DNA of 25,852 nucleotides, from positions 1 to 25,852 of the forward strand of contig CAWKAL010000052.1 in NCBI GenBank assembly GCA_963847575.1, read 5' to 3'. Origin of the DNA: JASBSR01 sp963847575 (lineage in GTDB: Bacteria; Pseudomonadota; Gammaproteobacteria; SZUA-229). Made by a program: the position numbers and the translations under genes. Positions 8,914 to 17,631 of this stretch are shown here, in pieces. The notes below the pieces were generated by a model. That model did no database searches and had not been told where the DNA came from. It saw only the letters and a program-made list of their open reading frames with translations. The first letter of the stretch is position 1; each line of letters starts with the position of its first letter.

Positions 8914-11070
8914 ATGAAAACCGCCAAACATCGCACATCCGACGCCATCAAGCGCATCGATATCCCCCTGCAACCGGCGTCTGAAGACATCTGGCAACGC
9001 AAATACCAGCTCAAGAACAACCGCGGTGAAGCGGTTGACCTGTGCCTCGAAGGCACTTTTACCCGCATCGCGCGTGCACTGGCGGATATCGAGCAGACAC
9101 CCGAGAAACAGCAGTTCTGGTATGGCAAATTTCTCTGGGCCTTAAAGCACGGCGCCGTGCCTGCCGGCAGGATTATTTCCAACGCCGGGGCGCAGGAGCA
9201 CAAGCCGGCGACCTCTACCATTAACTGCACCGTCTCCGGCAGGATCCATGATTCCATGGACGACATATTGCAAAAAGTGCACGAAGCCGGCATGACGCTG
9301 AAGTCGGGTGCCGGTATTGGCTACGAATTCTCGACCCTGCGACCGAACGCTGCCTATGTTTCGGGCTCCGGCTCGTTGACCTCGGGGCCGCTGTCATTCA
9401 TGGATATATACGACAAGGTGTGTTTCACCATTTCCTCTGCGGGCGGGCGCCGCGGCGCGCAAATGGCCACCTTCGATGTCGGCCATCCTGATGTGATGGA
9501 TTTTATTCGCGCCAAGCGCGAGAACGGCCGCCTGCGACAGTTCAACCTGTCGTTGCTGATCACCCGCGAGTTTATGGAAGCCGTTAAAATCGATGCGCCC
9601 TGGCCGCTGGCGTTCCCCTTAAGCAAGGACGAAGTCGCAGTGCACAATATTGATCTGCAGGACCCTGACCAGGTGATCTGGCGTGACTGGCCAATTAAGG
9701 ACAACTATATCGTCAACGAAACAGGCCAGGTCGCCTGCAGGATTTATAAAACCATAGATGCCGGCAAACTATGGAACATGATCATGGCATCGACCTACGA
9801 ATATGCGGAGCCGGGTTTTATCCTGATTGATCAGTACAATGAAATGAACAACAACTGGTTCTGTGAAAATATCAGGACCACCAACCCCTGTGGCGAACAG
9901 GGCCTGCCCGAATACGGCGCCTGCCTGCTGGGTTCAATCAATCTTACCCACCTGGTGAAGCAGCCGTTTACCGACAACGCAAGCTTCGACTGGGATACCT
10001 ACGCTGAAGTTGTGCAGGTGTTCACCCGCATGCTGGATAACGTAGTCGAAATCAACGGCCTGCCGCTGGAGCAGCAACGCACTGAAATTATGAACAAGCG
10101 CCGTCACGGCATGGGTTACCTCGGGCTGGGCTCGGCCCTGACCATGATGGGCATACGCTATGGCTCTGAAGAGTCGCTTAAATTTACTGACAAGGTCACG
10201 CGCGCGCTGGCGCTCAATGGCTGGGAAAGTGCGCTCGAACTGGCGAAAGAAAAAGGCCCTGCGCCGATCATGGAGCAGGACTTTGAAGTGACAACGGAAA
10301 TGCTGAGTCGCCGACCTGAAATGAAACGCGATGGCTATACAGTCGGTGACAGCGTCAAGGGCAAAGTGTTACACGCAAAATACAGCCGTTACATGCAGCG
10401 CATTGCCGAAGTCAATCCCGACCTGGTCAACGCGCTGGCGGAAACCGGTGCACGTTTTACCCACCACAGTTCAATTGCGCCGACCGGGACTATTGCATTA
10501 TCGATTGGTAATAACGCCAGCAATGGTATCGAACCGAGTTTTGCGCATCATTACTCGCGCAATATTATTCGCGAAGGCAAGAAGTCCAAAGAAAAAGTCG
10601 ATGTCTGGTCGTACGAGCTGCTGGCATACCGCGAGCTGGTGAATCCGGCTGCAATGCCTTTTTCGACCGAGCCGCATGAGCAACTGCCGGCGTATTTTAT
10701 CAGTGCAGATGATGTCACGCCGAAACAGCATGTCGATATTCAGGCGGCGGCGCAGCAATGGATAGATTCATCTATTTCTAAAACCGCCAACATCCCGACA
10801 GATTTTCCCTACGAAGATTTCAAGGATATTTATCTCTACGCCTACGAGAAAAACCTCAAAGGCTGCACCACGTTCAGGTTTAATCCCGAGGCTTTCCAGG
10901 GTGTGCTGGTCAAGGAGAAAGACCTGGCTAACACGACGTACCGTTTTTCACTCGAAGATGGCTCGGTGGTCGAAGTCAGGGGCAATGAACAAATCGAGTA
11001 CGACGGCGAGATGCATACCGCGGCAAATTTATACGATGCCCTGAAGGAAGGCTATTACGGCAAGTTTTGA
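8914..11070 (+). CDS. nrdJ: Adenosylcobalamin-dependent (class II) ribonucleotide reductase, catalytic subunit NrdJa
   Basis: 718 residues. It reduces ribonucleotides to deoxyribonucleotides using a B12-generated thiyl radical, independently of oxygen. The active site is visible: NPCGEQ with thiyl Cys326, Asn324 and Glu328; partner Cys105 (STINCTVSG) and Cys337 (GACLLGS), 11 residues after the thiyl Cys as in other class II enzymes; also SSIAPTGTIALSIGNNASNGIEP. The start at 8914 is preferred over the in-frame ATG at 8875 because AGGAG (8901-8905) lies 8 nt before it. The protein stops at YYGKF without the C-terminal Cys-rich tail; that tail is in the next gene, 52 bp downstream, as in the split NrdJa/NrdJb of Pseudomonas aeruginosa. 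Regulation by NrdR and perhaps an FNR-type factor is indicated by upstream sites. Confidence 0.94.
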   Translation: MKTAKHRTSDAIKRIDIPLQPASEDIWQRKYQLKNNRGEAVDLCLEGTFTRIARALADIEQTPEKQQFWYGKFLWALKHGAVPAGRIISNAGAQEHKPATSTINCTVSGRIHDSMDDILQKVHEAGMTLKSGAGIGYEFSTLRPNAAYVSGSGSLTSGPLSFMDIYDKVCFTISSAGGRRGAQMATFDVGHPDVMDFIRAKRENGRLRQFNLSLLITREFMEAVKIDAPWPLAFPLSKDEVAVHNIDLQDPDQVIWRDWPIKDNYIVNETGQVACRIYKTIDAGKLWNMIMASTYEYAEPGFILIDQYNEMNNNWFCENIRTTNPCGEQGLPEYGACLLGSINLTHLVKQPFTDNASFDWDTYAEVVQVFTRMLDNVVEINGLPLEQQRTEIMNKRRHGMGYLGLGSALTMMGIRYGSEESLKFTDKVTRALALNGWESALELAKEKGPAPIMEQDFEVTTEMLSRRPEMKRDGYTVGDSVKGKVLHAKYSRYMQRIAEVNPDLVNALAETGARFTHHSSIAPTGTIALSIGNNASNGIEPSFAHHYSRNIIREGKKSKEKVDVWSYELLAYRELVNPAAMPFSTEPHEQLPAYFISADDVTPKQHVDIQAAAQQWIDSSISKTANIPTDFPYEDFKDIYLYAYEKNLKGCTTFRFNPEAFQGVLVKEKDLANTTYRFSLEDGSVVEVRGNEQIEYDGEMHTAANLYDALKEGYYGKF

Positions 11071-11122
11071 TGCCATGCCAAAACTATAACGACAACTATA
11101 ACTATAAAAACAGGCCCGAATT

Positions 11123-11884
11123 ATGACTATTAAAATCACTAAAAAAATTGTCGGTTATGACGTACTGGAGAAAGATACAGATGTTGTCACTGAATCCAAA
11201 GCCACTCCTGATGCTGCACAGCCTGTCGATTTGAATTTCAGTGCTGAACCAGCATCGGAAGAGTCAACCACGGCTGAAATAATCCAGATGCACGAGAAGC
11301 TCGAGCGCCCGGAAATGCTGCTCGGTTCGACTTATAAGGTCAAGACGCCGCAGTCAGAACATGCGTTATATATAACGATTAACGACGTGGTATTGAACCA
11401 GGGCACTGCACACGAGCTGCGCCGGCCCTACGAAATATTTATTAATTCAAAAAACATGGACCACTTTCAGTGGATCGTTGCCTTAACCCGCATTATATCC
11501 GCGGTGTTCAGAAAAGGCGGTGACGCTACCTTCCTGGTTGATGAATTGCGTAGTGTGTTTGATCCGCGCGGCGGCTACTTCAAGAAAGGTGGCAAGTACA
11601 AGCCATCACTGGTGGCTGAAATTGGTGATGCCATCGAATGCCATATGAAAATGATCGGCATGATTGAAGACAAGGGCATTGATGACTGCCAGAGAGAAAT
11701 GCTGGATGCCAAGCGAAAGGAATACGATGCGATTCATAACCCCGGTAAAAACGGCGCACTAAAGGGTGAGGTTTCAGATTTCCCTAAAAATGCGCATTTA
11801 TGTAACAAGTGTAATACCAAGGCCGTTATCAGCATGGACGGTTGCATGACCTGTCTTAACTGCGGTGACTCCAAGTGCGGATAA
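11123..11884 (+). CDS. nrdJ: Class II ribonucleotide reductase accessory subunit NrdJb (TSCPD domain)
   Basis: 253 residues. The central part (SEHALYITINDVVLNQGTAHELRRPYEIFINSKNMDHFQWIVALTRIISAVFRKGGD, residues about 75-140) is the TSCPD domain found at the C-terminus of single-chain class II reductases. The end reads CNKCNTKAVISMDGCMTCLNCGDSKCG, a CxxC...CxxCxxC...C cluster corresponding to the redox/zinc tail that re-reduces the active-site disulfide. It follows nrdJa by 52 bp on the same strand and is almost certainly co-transcribed. In Pseudomonas the two-part enzyme needs both chains. The variable N-terminal 60 residues (acidic, low complexity) show no recognised domain. Intact frame; confident. 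Confidence 0.9.
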   Translation: MTIKITKKIVGYDVLEKDTDVVTESKATPDAAQPVDLNFSAEPASEESTTAEIIQMHEKLERPEMLLGSTYKVKTPQSEHALYITINDVVLNQGTAHELRRPYEIFINSKNMDHFQWIVALTRIISAVFRKGGDATFLVDELRSVFDPRGGYFKKGGKYKPSLVAEIGDAIECHMKMIGMIEDKGIDDCQREMLDAKRKEYDAIHNPGKNGALKGEVSDFPKNAHLCNKCNTKAVISMDGCMTCLNCGDSKCG

Positions 11885-11976
11885 TTTGTTTAAGCGCAGA
11901 CTCAAAACAGGCACTGGTTCAATACAGGTGTCTGTCAGTCGCTATGTTATGAGAGACAGTTGTGCAAGGAAGTCGC

Positions 11977-12017
11977 TTGACCTGGATCAATGTTCTCTTT
12001 GCGTAATATCAGACAAT
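11977..12017 (+). promoter_or_regulatory. FNR/Anr-type box with matching -10, class II anaerobic promoter for the methyltransferase
   Basis: TTGACctggATCAA (11977-11990) fits TTGAY-N4-RTCAA at every defined position. A GACAAT hexamer at 12012-12017 acts as a plausible -10; a transcription start near 12025 would put the box centre at -41.5, the classic class II FNR position. The next start codon is at 12047. Predicted effect: activation under low oxygen. Confidence 0.65.
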
Positions 12018-12046
12018 AAACGGTCCTGATATAGCACGCCGTTGAT

Positions 12047-12691
12047 ATGACAAAACCTGCTGACAACGCGCCTGGTATTGATAAAAAAGCGCATTGGGAA
12101 CAGGTTTATTCAGAAAAAAATCCGACTGAAGTCAGCTGGTATCAGCAACATCCCGAGCGTTCGCTTGAACTGATCAGGGCCACCGGTGTTGATCTGGCGG
12201 CAGCATGTATCGACATCGGCGGCGGTGCTTCCACACTGGTAGACAGACTGCTGGATGCAGGTTATTGCAATATTACGGTGTTAGATATCGCGCATGCTGC
12301 GATTGAACAGGCGAAGACCCGGCTCGCCGAACGCGCGAATGCAGTGACATGGATTGAGCAGGATATAATTCAATTCAGTGTCGAAGCGGTATTTGAGGTA
12401 TGGCACGATCGAGCTGTATTTCATTTTCTAACGGATCCGCTCGATCGTTCAAGTTATGTGCACGCGATGACGCGTGCATTAAAACCCGGTGCACATGCCA
12501 TCATTGCCGGCTTTGCGCTGGATGGACCTGAGAAATGCAGCGGGCTGGAAGTCATGCGTTACAGCCCGGAGTCACTGTCAGCAGTGCTGGGTGACTCGTT
12601 TGAGCTTGTTGAAACCAGAGCTGAATCGCATCTTACGCCGAACGCATCCACACAAAGTTTTCTCTACTGCCGGTTCAAAAAATGTTTTTGA
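12047..12691 (+). CDS. Class I SAM-dependent methyltransferase
   Basis: 214 residues. AHWEQVYSEKNPTEVSWYQQHPERSLELI at the N-terminus, the SAM-binding motif I IDIGGGASTLVDRLLDAG (residues about 56-73), the acidic end of strand beta2 in NITVLDIAHAAIEQAK, and motif FEVWHDRAVFHFLTD (about 119-133) identify a small Rossmann methyltransferase of a common bacterial family whose members are often listed only as class I methyltransferases (some as tellurite/thiopurine-like). The substrate cannot be read from the sequence. It stands alone, with an FNR-type promoter upstream, so a role in low-oxygen growth is suggested. No strong Shine-Dalgarno is visible before 12047. Confidence 0.82.
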   Translation: MTKPADNAPGIDKKAHWEQVYSEKNPTEVSWYQQHPERSLELIRATGVDLAAACIDIGGGASTLVDRLLDAGYCNITVLDIAHAAIEQAKTRLAERANAVTWIEQDIIQFSVEAVFEVWHDRAVFHFLTDPLDRSSYVHAMTRALKPGAHAIIAGFALDGPEKCSGLEVMRYSPESLSAVLGDSFELVETRAESHLTPNASTQSFLYCRFKKCF

Positions 12692-12795
12692 GTATGAAAC
12701 ATTGTTAGCATGTTCACTGTCCTCATAACTATGGAACTTGTTTGCCCGACGGGTGTTTACCGTCACTCAACGCGCTCTGCAGGACAATTTGAATA

Positions 12796-13398
12796 ATGAA
12801 CCGTAAACCGCGCCCGCAACACCGCCCTTGTCGGCAGCTGGATCAGCTATCAGACTGGCGTCAGCAACTGTTTACACGACGTCAGCTGCTCATCACCGCC
12901 GCTGCGGGTAGCCTGGCAGCGGTGTTCCCGCTAGCATCTGTCGCGACTGCAGGCGGCACAAAAAAACTCGATCCCTGGCCGCTAATCGATGCAGTGCAAC
13001 AACAGCTTTTCCCGGCTGAAGACCACGCGCCCGGTGCGCGTGAGATTAACGCGCTTGGCTATCTTAAATTTGTTGTCAGCGACACCACGCTGGCGCCGAA
13101 AGACCGCGAATTTATTACCCGCGGCGCGGCCTGGCTTGAAGACATGGCGCAGCAGATGTACAAAAAATCATTTCTTGCACTGAGCAATGCTGATAAAGAT
13201 AAAGTGTTGAAGCGCATTGCCGCCAGCGAAGCGGGTGAGAACTGGCTGTCGACCTTGTTGTTATACATTGTCGAAGCATTACTGACTGACCCTGTTTACG
13301 GTGGTAATACTGAGCAGCGTGGCTGGACCTGGTTGCAGCATGTACCGGGCTTTCCGCGGCCGCCACTGGATAAAACTTTTCCACGGTTGTTGTCATGA
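12796..13398 (+). CDS. Gluconate 2-dehydrogenase subunit 3 family protein, Tat-exported
   Basis: 200 residues. A twin-arginine signal is visible at residues about 26-50: FTRRQLLITAAAGSLAAVFPLA, preceded by a long, basic N-region. The mature part (WPLIDAVQQQLFPAEDHAPGAREINALGYLKFVVSD, ...LLLYIVEALLTDPVYGGNTEQRGWTWLQHVPGFPRPP) matches the Gluconate_2-dh3 family, the small subunit of membrane-bound FAD sugar/alcohol dehydrogenases. This subunit carries the Tat signal that exports the flavoprotein partner. Its stop overlaps the GMC start (ATGA at 13395), so the two are translationally coupled. No cytochrome c subunit gene follows, unlike the three-part enzymes. Confidence 0.88.
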   Translation: MNRKPRPQHRPCRQLDQLSDWRQQLFTRRQLLITAAAGSLAAVFPLASVATAGGTKKLDPWPLIDAVQQQLFPAEDHAPGAREINALGYLKFVVSDTTLAPKDREFITRGAAWLEDMAQQMYKKSFLALSNADKDKVLKRIAASEAGENWLSTLLLYIVEALLTDPVYGGNTEQRGWTWLQHVPGFPRPPLDKTFPRLLS

Positions 13399-15080
13399 AA
13401 GACTTTGACGTATGCATTATTGGTAGCGGCGCCGGTGGCGGCCCGGTCGCGCTGACCCTGGCAGAAGCGGGTTATTCAGTGGTGGTGCTGGAAAAAGGCC
13501 CGTGGTTTAACGAACAGGATTTTTATAAAGATGAACTCGCCTGTTGCCGGCGCAGTGTTTACACCCCCGATCTGCGTGATGAACAACATGTGATCGAGGA
13601 CGCAACCGATAACGGCGGCTGGGAGGCGACACCCACTTCGGAATCCGGCTGGGATTTCTGGAACGGAAACTGTGTCGGTGGTTCGAGTAATTTCATGAGC
13701 GGATTTTTTCACCGGCTCAAACCGGTGGATTTTCATCAGCTCAGCGAGTTCGGCCCGATCGCAGGTGCGAATCGTGTCGACTGGCCGATCAGCTACCAGC
13801 AGCTGGCGCCCTACTATGACAAGGTCGAACGCGTGGTGGGTGTCTCGGGCAAATATGTGCCGCATAAAAATATCGAACCACGCAGCGGGGATTTTCCGTA
13901 TCCACCGACAGCCGAGCATGCGGTTTCAGGCTGGATTGACCAGGCCTGCGAGAAACTCGGTTATCACAGTCTGCGCGTACCGCGCGCAATTTTATCAACA
14001 CCCGAAGGCAGCCGGCGCAGCTGTGAATATTCCGGCTATTGTGGCAGCTATGGTTGTTCGTCTGGCGCCAAGGGCAGCTCGCGCGCGGCCTTGCTCGATC
14101 GTGCAGTCGCCACCGGGCATTGTGAAATCCGGCCGCACAGCAAGGTCACGCGCCTGCTCAGTGATGCCAAAGGCAAAATCAGCCGGGTGGAATATATCGA
14201 TACCCGTACAGATAAAAATGCCACTGAAAAAAAATATCTCGATGCACGTATTTACGTGGTGGCCTGCCAGGCGATTGAAACTTCACGCCTGCTACTGAGT
14301 TCAACCGGGCCTGCGTTTGCCGATGGCCTGGCCAATAACCATGGCCAGGTCGGCAAAAACCTGTTGTTCTCGGCGGGCGGTTCAGGCAGTGGTGATTTTA
14401 ATTATGCCGGGCTGTCGGATGAAAAACTCAACGCGCTTAAACAGGTCGGGCCGTTTGTTAACCGCGCACTGGATGACTGGTACACCATCAATGATGCAGC
14501 GCTCGGTAAAGGACGACTCAAGGGCGGTATTGTCGAGTTTTTGTTTTCCCATCCCAACCCGACCGGCAAGGCCAACGGCCTGAAGTGGAGCGACGATAAA
14601 TTACGCTGGGGCAAACCTTTCAAACGCAAACTCGAAGAATGGTTTACCACCGATCGCACGCTGAAGTTCGAAGCGTTTAACGACTGGCTGCCGACTGATG
14701 ACTGTTATGTCAGTCTTGATAATGCAGTCAAAGACCGCTGGGGCAGCGCCGTTGCCAGAGTGCGCATCGGTTATCACCCGCATGATCTGCAAATCGGTCG
14801 TTACCTGGTAGACAAAGGTGAGCAGGTATTAAAGCAAATGGGTGCCGTGCGCGTCGATTCAAGTGCCAGTGGTTCGCCGCCTGCAAACCTGGTGGCCGGG
14901 GGCTGTCGATTTGGAAACGATCCAGACACCTCGGTGCTCGATAGTGATTGCCGCGCGCACGAAGTTGAAAACCTGTTTGTCACTGATGGCAGTTTCATGC
15001 CCACCGGTGGCAGCGTACCCTATACCTGGACGATTTATGCCAATGCGTTTCGGGTGGCCGATATTATCAAGGCAGGGTAG
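13395..15080 (+). CDS. GMC-family FAD oxidoreductase (gluconate-dehydrogenase-like large subunit)
   Basis: 561 residues. The FAD-binding dinucleotide fold starts at residue 5 (CIIGSGAGGGPVALTLAEAGYSVVVLEKG). NGNCVGGSSNFMSGFFHRLKP is the GMC signature region, and the C-terminal FAD/active-site block reads AGGCRFGNDPDTSVLDSDCRAHEVENLFVTDGSFMPTGG. It has no signal peptide of its own, consistent with Tat hitchhiking on the overlapping subunit 3. Odd points: the catalytic histidine normally found just before the GTCRMG-type motif is absent (residues ANLVAGGCRFG), and the usual NP(T/A)LT motif reads VPYTWT. A Cys-rich loop, CEYSGYCGSYGCSSGAKGSS, is also present (residues about 212-231). It likely oxidises an alcohol or sugar in the periplasm; substrate unknown. 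Confidence 0.87.
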   Translation: MKDFDVCIIGSGAGGGPVALTLAEAGYSVVVLEKGPWFNEQDFYKDELACCRRSVYTPDLRDEQHVIEDATDNGGWEATPTSESGWDFWNGNCVGGSSNFMSGFFHRLKPVDFHQLSEFGPIAGANRVDWPISYQQLAPYYDKVERVVGVSGKYVPHKNIEPRSGDFPYPPTAEHAVSGWIDQACEKLGYHSLRVPRAILSTPEGSRRSCEYSGYCGSYGCSSGAKGSSRAALLDRAVATGHCEIRPHSKVTRLLSDAKGKISRVEYIDTRTDKNATEKKYLDARIYVVACQAIETSRLLLSSTGPAFADGLANNHGQVGKNLLFSAGGSGSGDFNYAGLSDEKLNALKQVGPFVNRALDDWYTINDAALGKGRLKGGIVEFLFSHPNPTGKANGLKWSDDKLRWGKPFKRKLEEWFTTDRTLKFEAFNDWLPTDDCYVSLDNAVKDRWGSAVARVRIGYHPHDLQIGRYLVDKGEQVLKQMGAVRVDSSASGSPPANLVAGGCRFGNDPDTSVLDSDCRAHEVENLFVTDGSFMPTGGSVPYTWTIYANAFRVADIIKAG

Positions 15081-15174
15081 TCATCAATAAGCTTTTACGT
15101 TGATAAAACTTCTCTGCACCAGTCGCTCGTAGAGAATATGCGTTAGCTTTGTATGGAGGGGCTGGATTATTATA

Positions 15175-15197
15175 AATCCATATGATGTATATGGATT
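15175..15197. promoter_or_regulatory. Perfect 9-bp inverted repeat upstream of the hybrid kinase
   Basis: AATCCATAT (15175-15183) and ATATGGATT (15189-15197) are exact inverted copies with a 5-nt spacer, 28 bp before the kinase start. A TATACT hexamer follows at 15213-15218. It may be an operator or part of the promoter; it is not followed by a T-run, so it is not a terminator. Confidence 0.4.
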
Positions 15198-15224
15198 AGA
15201 CAATAATTCCTCTATACTTCAAGT

Positions 15225-16613
15225 ATGAATGCATTTTTCGAAGCCCTCAGCTTTAAGCAAAAGATCATCACCGGGTTTGCAATCCTGAGCTCCATACTGA
15301 TTTTAGGTATGGGGTATATGCTGTTTGAATTCACCCATGTCGCCAGTCTCGGCACGGCAATTATTGAACGTCACCAGCCGGTAACGAACGCCGCCAGCAA
15401 GGCGATGAAACTGACCCAGTCTGCAAGAAACCAGTTGCATCAATATTTACTGACCGACGCCATCTCCGGCCTCGACGAATATCCTGACACCTTGCAACGT
15501 TTGCAGGACTCGATACTTACGCTCTATGCGTATGCTGAAGCCGAGGACCTGATGATTAACAAGTACCAGCTTGATCGTTCCAGCGAAATCATCGACGAAA
15601 TTAACCGGCACACTATCGATATCGTAGAACTGAATCGTAGTTATGAGCTGAACCATCCAATCATCACCTCGGCGTCTTCGCTTCTGAACCCGTTAGCACT
15701 CGAATATCTTGGATTAATTAATCAGATTATCGACACCAACCTGGAGTCAAACATTCCGACTACTGCATTGTTGCTACTCGCCGATATGCGCCATAGCTGG
15801 TCGCAAATGATGAGCAACCTGCGGGTATCGCTGGCGACGCGTACCATAAATGAAATTGACAATGTGACCGTATATATTGATGTCAATCGCGTGCAGACAG
15901 AACGTCTGAAGGCCATGCAGCTGGACCTGGGGCTTGAGGGCGTAGAAGATCTGGAGCTTATACGCGAGGCGTATCTCGCAAACCTGGATTCCGTCATCAG
16001 CGAATTCAGTGGCAGCGTCTGGCGCCGAGATGCGCACCTCATGGCAACGACCGTGATGCCCCTGTACCTGGAACTTGAGTCTTACCTGAACGATATCGCC
16101 AAAATCCAGCTCACCATGACCGAAGCAGCCGGTGCAGGGCTTTCAACTGAACTTACCAATGCACGTTATGCTTTTATAGCGCTCATCAGTATCGGGCTTG
16201 CATTTGCCTTTTTTATATCCGTATTTATTACCCACAGTTTACGCAGGCCGCTGCAAAAACTGGTGACAGCTACCGAAGCCGTGGCGATGGGAAATCTGGA
16301 TACCAGGATCGAAACAACGGGTCAGGATGAAATTGCCCAGCTGATCAACAGTTTCAATGACATGGTCGGTAATCTTAGAGACACCCAGGCGGCGCTCACC
16401 AGTGCCCTGCAGGACGCAAAAAATGCCAGTGAGGCCAAATCACTTTTTCTTTCCAGCATGAGCCACGAACTGCGTACCCCGCTCAATGCCATACTCGGAT
16501 TTGCCCAGTTGCTCGAGATGGACCTGACCAAAGAACAGGCGGGTGGACAGCGGCCAGGTAGCACACCTGAATTTTGCACAGAAAATCACCAAGGCTGGCC
16601 ACCATCTGCTTAA
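15225..16613 (+). CDS. Hybrid sensor histidine kinase, N-terminal part (sensor, HAMP, HisKA), cut by a frameshift
   Basis: Residues 1-40 contain the first membrane helix (IITGFAILSSILILGMGYMLF). A periplasmic helical sensor domain of about 270 residues follows, then a second helix (FIALISIGLAFAFFISVFIT, about 312-331), a HAMP domain (LRRPLQKLVTATEAVAMGNLDTRIETTGQDEI) and a HisKA dimerisation domain with phospho-acceptor His414 in SSMSHELRTPLNAILGFAQLLEMDL. After KEQA near 16540 the frame is lost and runs out as GGQRPGSTPEFCTENHQG. The correct continuation (DSGQVAHLNFAQKI) is in another frame from 16543. Family knowledge: inner-membrane two-component sensor; the ligand is unknown. One indel is all that separates it from the catalytic half. 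Confidence 0.87.
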   Translation: MNAFFEALSFKQKIITGFAILSSILILGMGYMLFEFTHVASLGTAIIERHQPVTNAASKAMKLTQSARNQLHQYLLTDAISGLDEYPDTLQRLQDSILTLYAYAEAEDLMINKYQLDRSSEIIDEINRHTIDIVELNRSYELNHPIITSASSLLNPLALEYLGLINQIIDTNLESNIPTTALLLLADMRHSWSQMMSNLRVSLATRTINEIDNVTVYIDVNRVQTERLKAMQLDLGLEGVEDLELIREAYLANLDSVISEFSGSVWRRDAHLMATTVMPLYLELESYLNDIAKIQLTMTEAAGAGLSTELTNARYAFIALISIGLAFAFFISVFITHSLRRPLQKLVTATEAVAMGNLDTRIETTGQDEIAQLINSFNDMVGNLRDTQAALTSALQDAKNASEAKSLFLSSMSHELRTPLNAILGFAQLLEMDLTKEQAGGQRPGSTPEFCTENHQGWPPSA

Positions 16614-17631
16614 TCTCATCAATGATGTGCTGGACCTGTCGCGTATCGAAGAAGGCCATCTCAACCTTGATATGCAACCGGTGGTTATGCACGATGCCGT
16701 GCTTGAGTGCATCGGCCAGATCGAGGCAGGGCTCGCCAGCGGGCGTAACATTGCACTGATTGATCACAGCGGTGAACCCATGGTTCGGGTATGGGCTGAT
16801 TATCTTCGGCTGTGCCAGGTGCTGAGAAACCTGATGAGTAATGCAGTGAAATACAATCGTGATTCTGGATCTGTGACTATAGAAACCACGGTCAACGATA
16901 ATAATACACTTCGACTCAGTGTGATCGACACCGGCGCAGGCATTGCGGAAGCAGACATCAAAAAATTATTTGATCCTTTCGAGCGGCTTTCATTCAGTCA
17001 TGGCAGTGTCGAAGGTACCGGCATTGGCCTCACGGTGACCCGGCAACTGGTTGAGGCCATGGGTGGAACGATCGGTGTTGACAGCAGTCCAGGTGAAGGC
17101 AGCAGGTTCTGGATTGAACTGCCAGTATGTAACTTCGATAGTGAAACCCTGCCGGTAGATTCGATGCCTGATGCAGCACAGGGTGCAACCGCATTAACGG
17201 ATAAGCCGGCACCAAAACGCAAGGTGCTTTACATCGAAGATAATCCGGAGAGTGCGCAGCTCGTGGTGGATGCACTGGATCGCGCAGCAAACTTTGAAGT
17301 AAGAACTGCATTAACCGCGGAAGAGGGCTTTTCCATCGTAAAAGCACAAAGCCAGGATATTATCCTGATGGATATTAACCTGCCGGGTGTCGATGGTTTT
17401 GCTGCGCTCAAATACCTGCGTGAGCTGGACCAGACCAGCCATATCCCGGTGATTGCGGTCAGCGCAAAAGCCATGGACGCGGATATTCGCGAAGGGCGTG
17501 AGGCAGGGTTCGATGACTACCTCACCAAGCCGATTGATATCAGCCAGTTGTATTCAGTGATCAATCACCAGTTATTAGCAATGAACAACGAACAACGAAT
17601 AACGAATAACGGAATAACGAATAACGAATAA
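16543..17631 (+). CDS. Hybrid sensor histidine kinase, C-terminal part (HATPase_c and receiver domain)
   Basis: This continues the preceding fragment; the indicated GTG at 16543 is a frame boundary, not a likely start. It holds the rest of HisKA (FAQKITKAGHHLLNLINDVLDLSRIEEG) and a complete ATPase domain: N-box LRNLMSNAVKYNRDSG, G1 VIDTGAGI, F-box DPFERL, G2 GTGIGLTVTRQL. After a linker comes a receiver domain (KVLYIEDNPESAQLV) with phospho-acceptor Asp in ILMDINLPGVDGF (codon at 17371), then Lys in DDYLTKPID. Joined to the first part the protein would be about 800 residues. The last 16 residues (MNNEQRITNNGITNNE) lie beyond the receiver fold and are encoded by the heptamer repeat described separately. 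Confidence 0.87.
   Translation: MDSGQVAHLNFAQKITKAGHHLLNLINDVLDLSRIEEGHLNLDMQPVVMHDAVLECIGQIEAGLASGRNIALIDHSGEPMVRVWADYLRLCQVLRNLMSNAVKYNRDSGSVTIETTVNDNNTLRLSVIDTGAGIAEADIKKLFDPFERLSFSHGSVEGTGIGLTVTRQLVEAMGGTIGVDSSPGEGSRFWIELPVCNFDSETLPVDSMPDAAQGATALTDKPAPKRKVLYIEDNPESAQLVVDALDRAANFEVRTALTAEEGFSIVKAQSQDIILMDINLPGVDGFAALKYLRELDQTSHIPVIAVSAKAMDADIREGREAGFDDYLTKPIDISQLYSVINHQLLAMNNEQRITNNGITNNE

Noticed and set aside
8863..8915. tRNA-like segment GCCCGTGGCTCAATGGGA upstream of nrdJa
   Set aside because: It resembles a D-arm only; no acceptor stem, anticodon arm or TTC loop can be paired around it.
8802..9293. Long minus-strand frame across the nrdJa start
   Set aside because: It is antisense to strongly conserved NrdJ sequence and has low-complexity Cys/Ser-rich composition typical of shadow frames.
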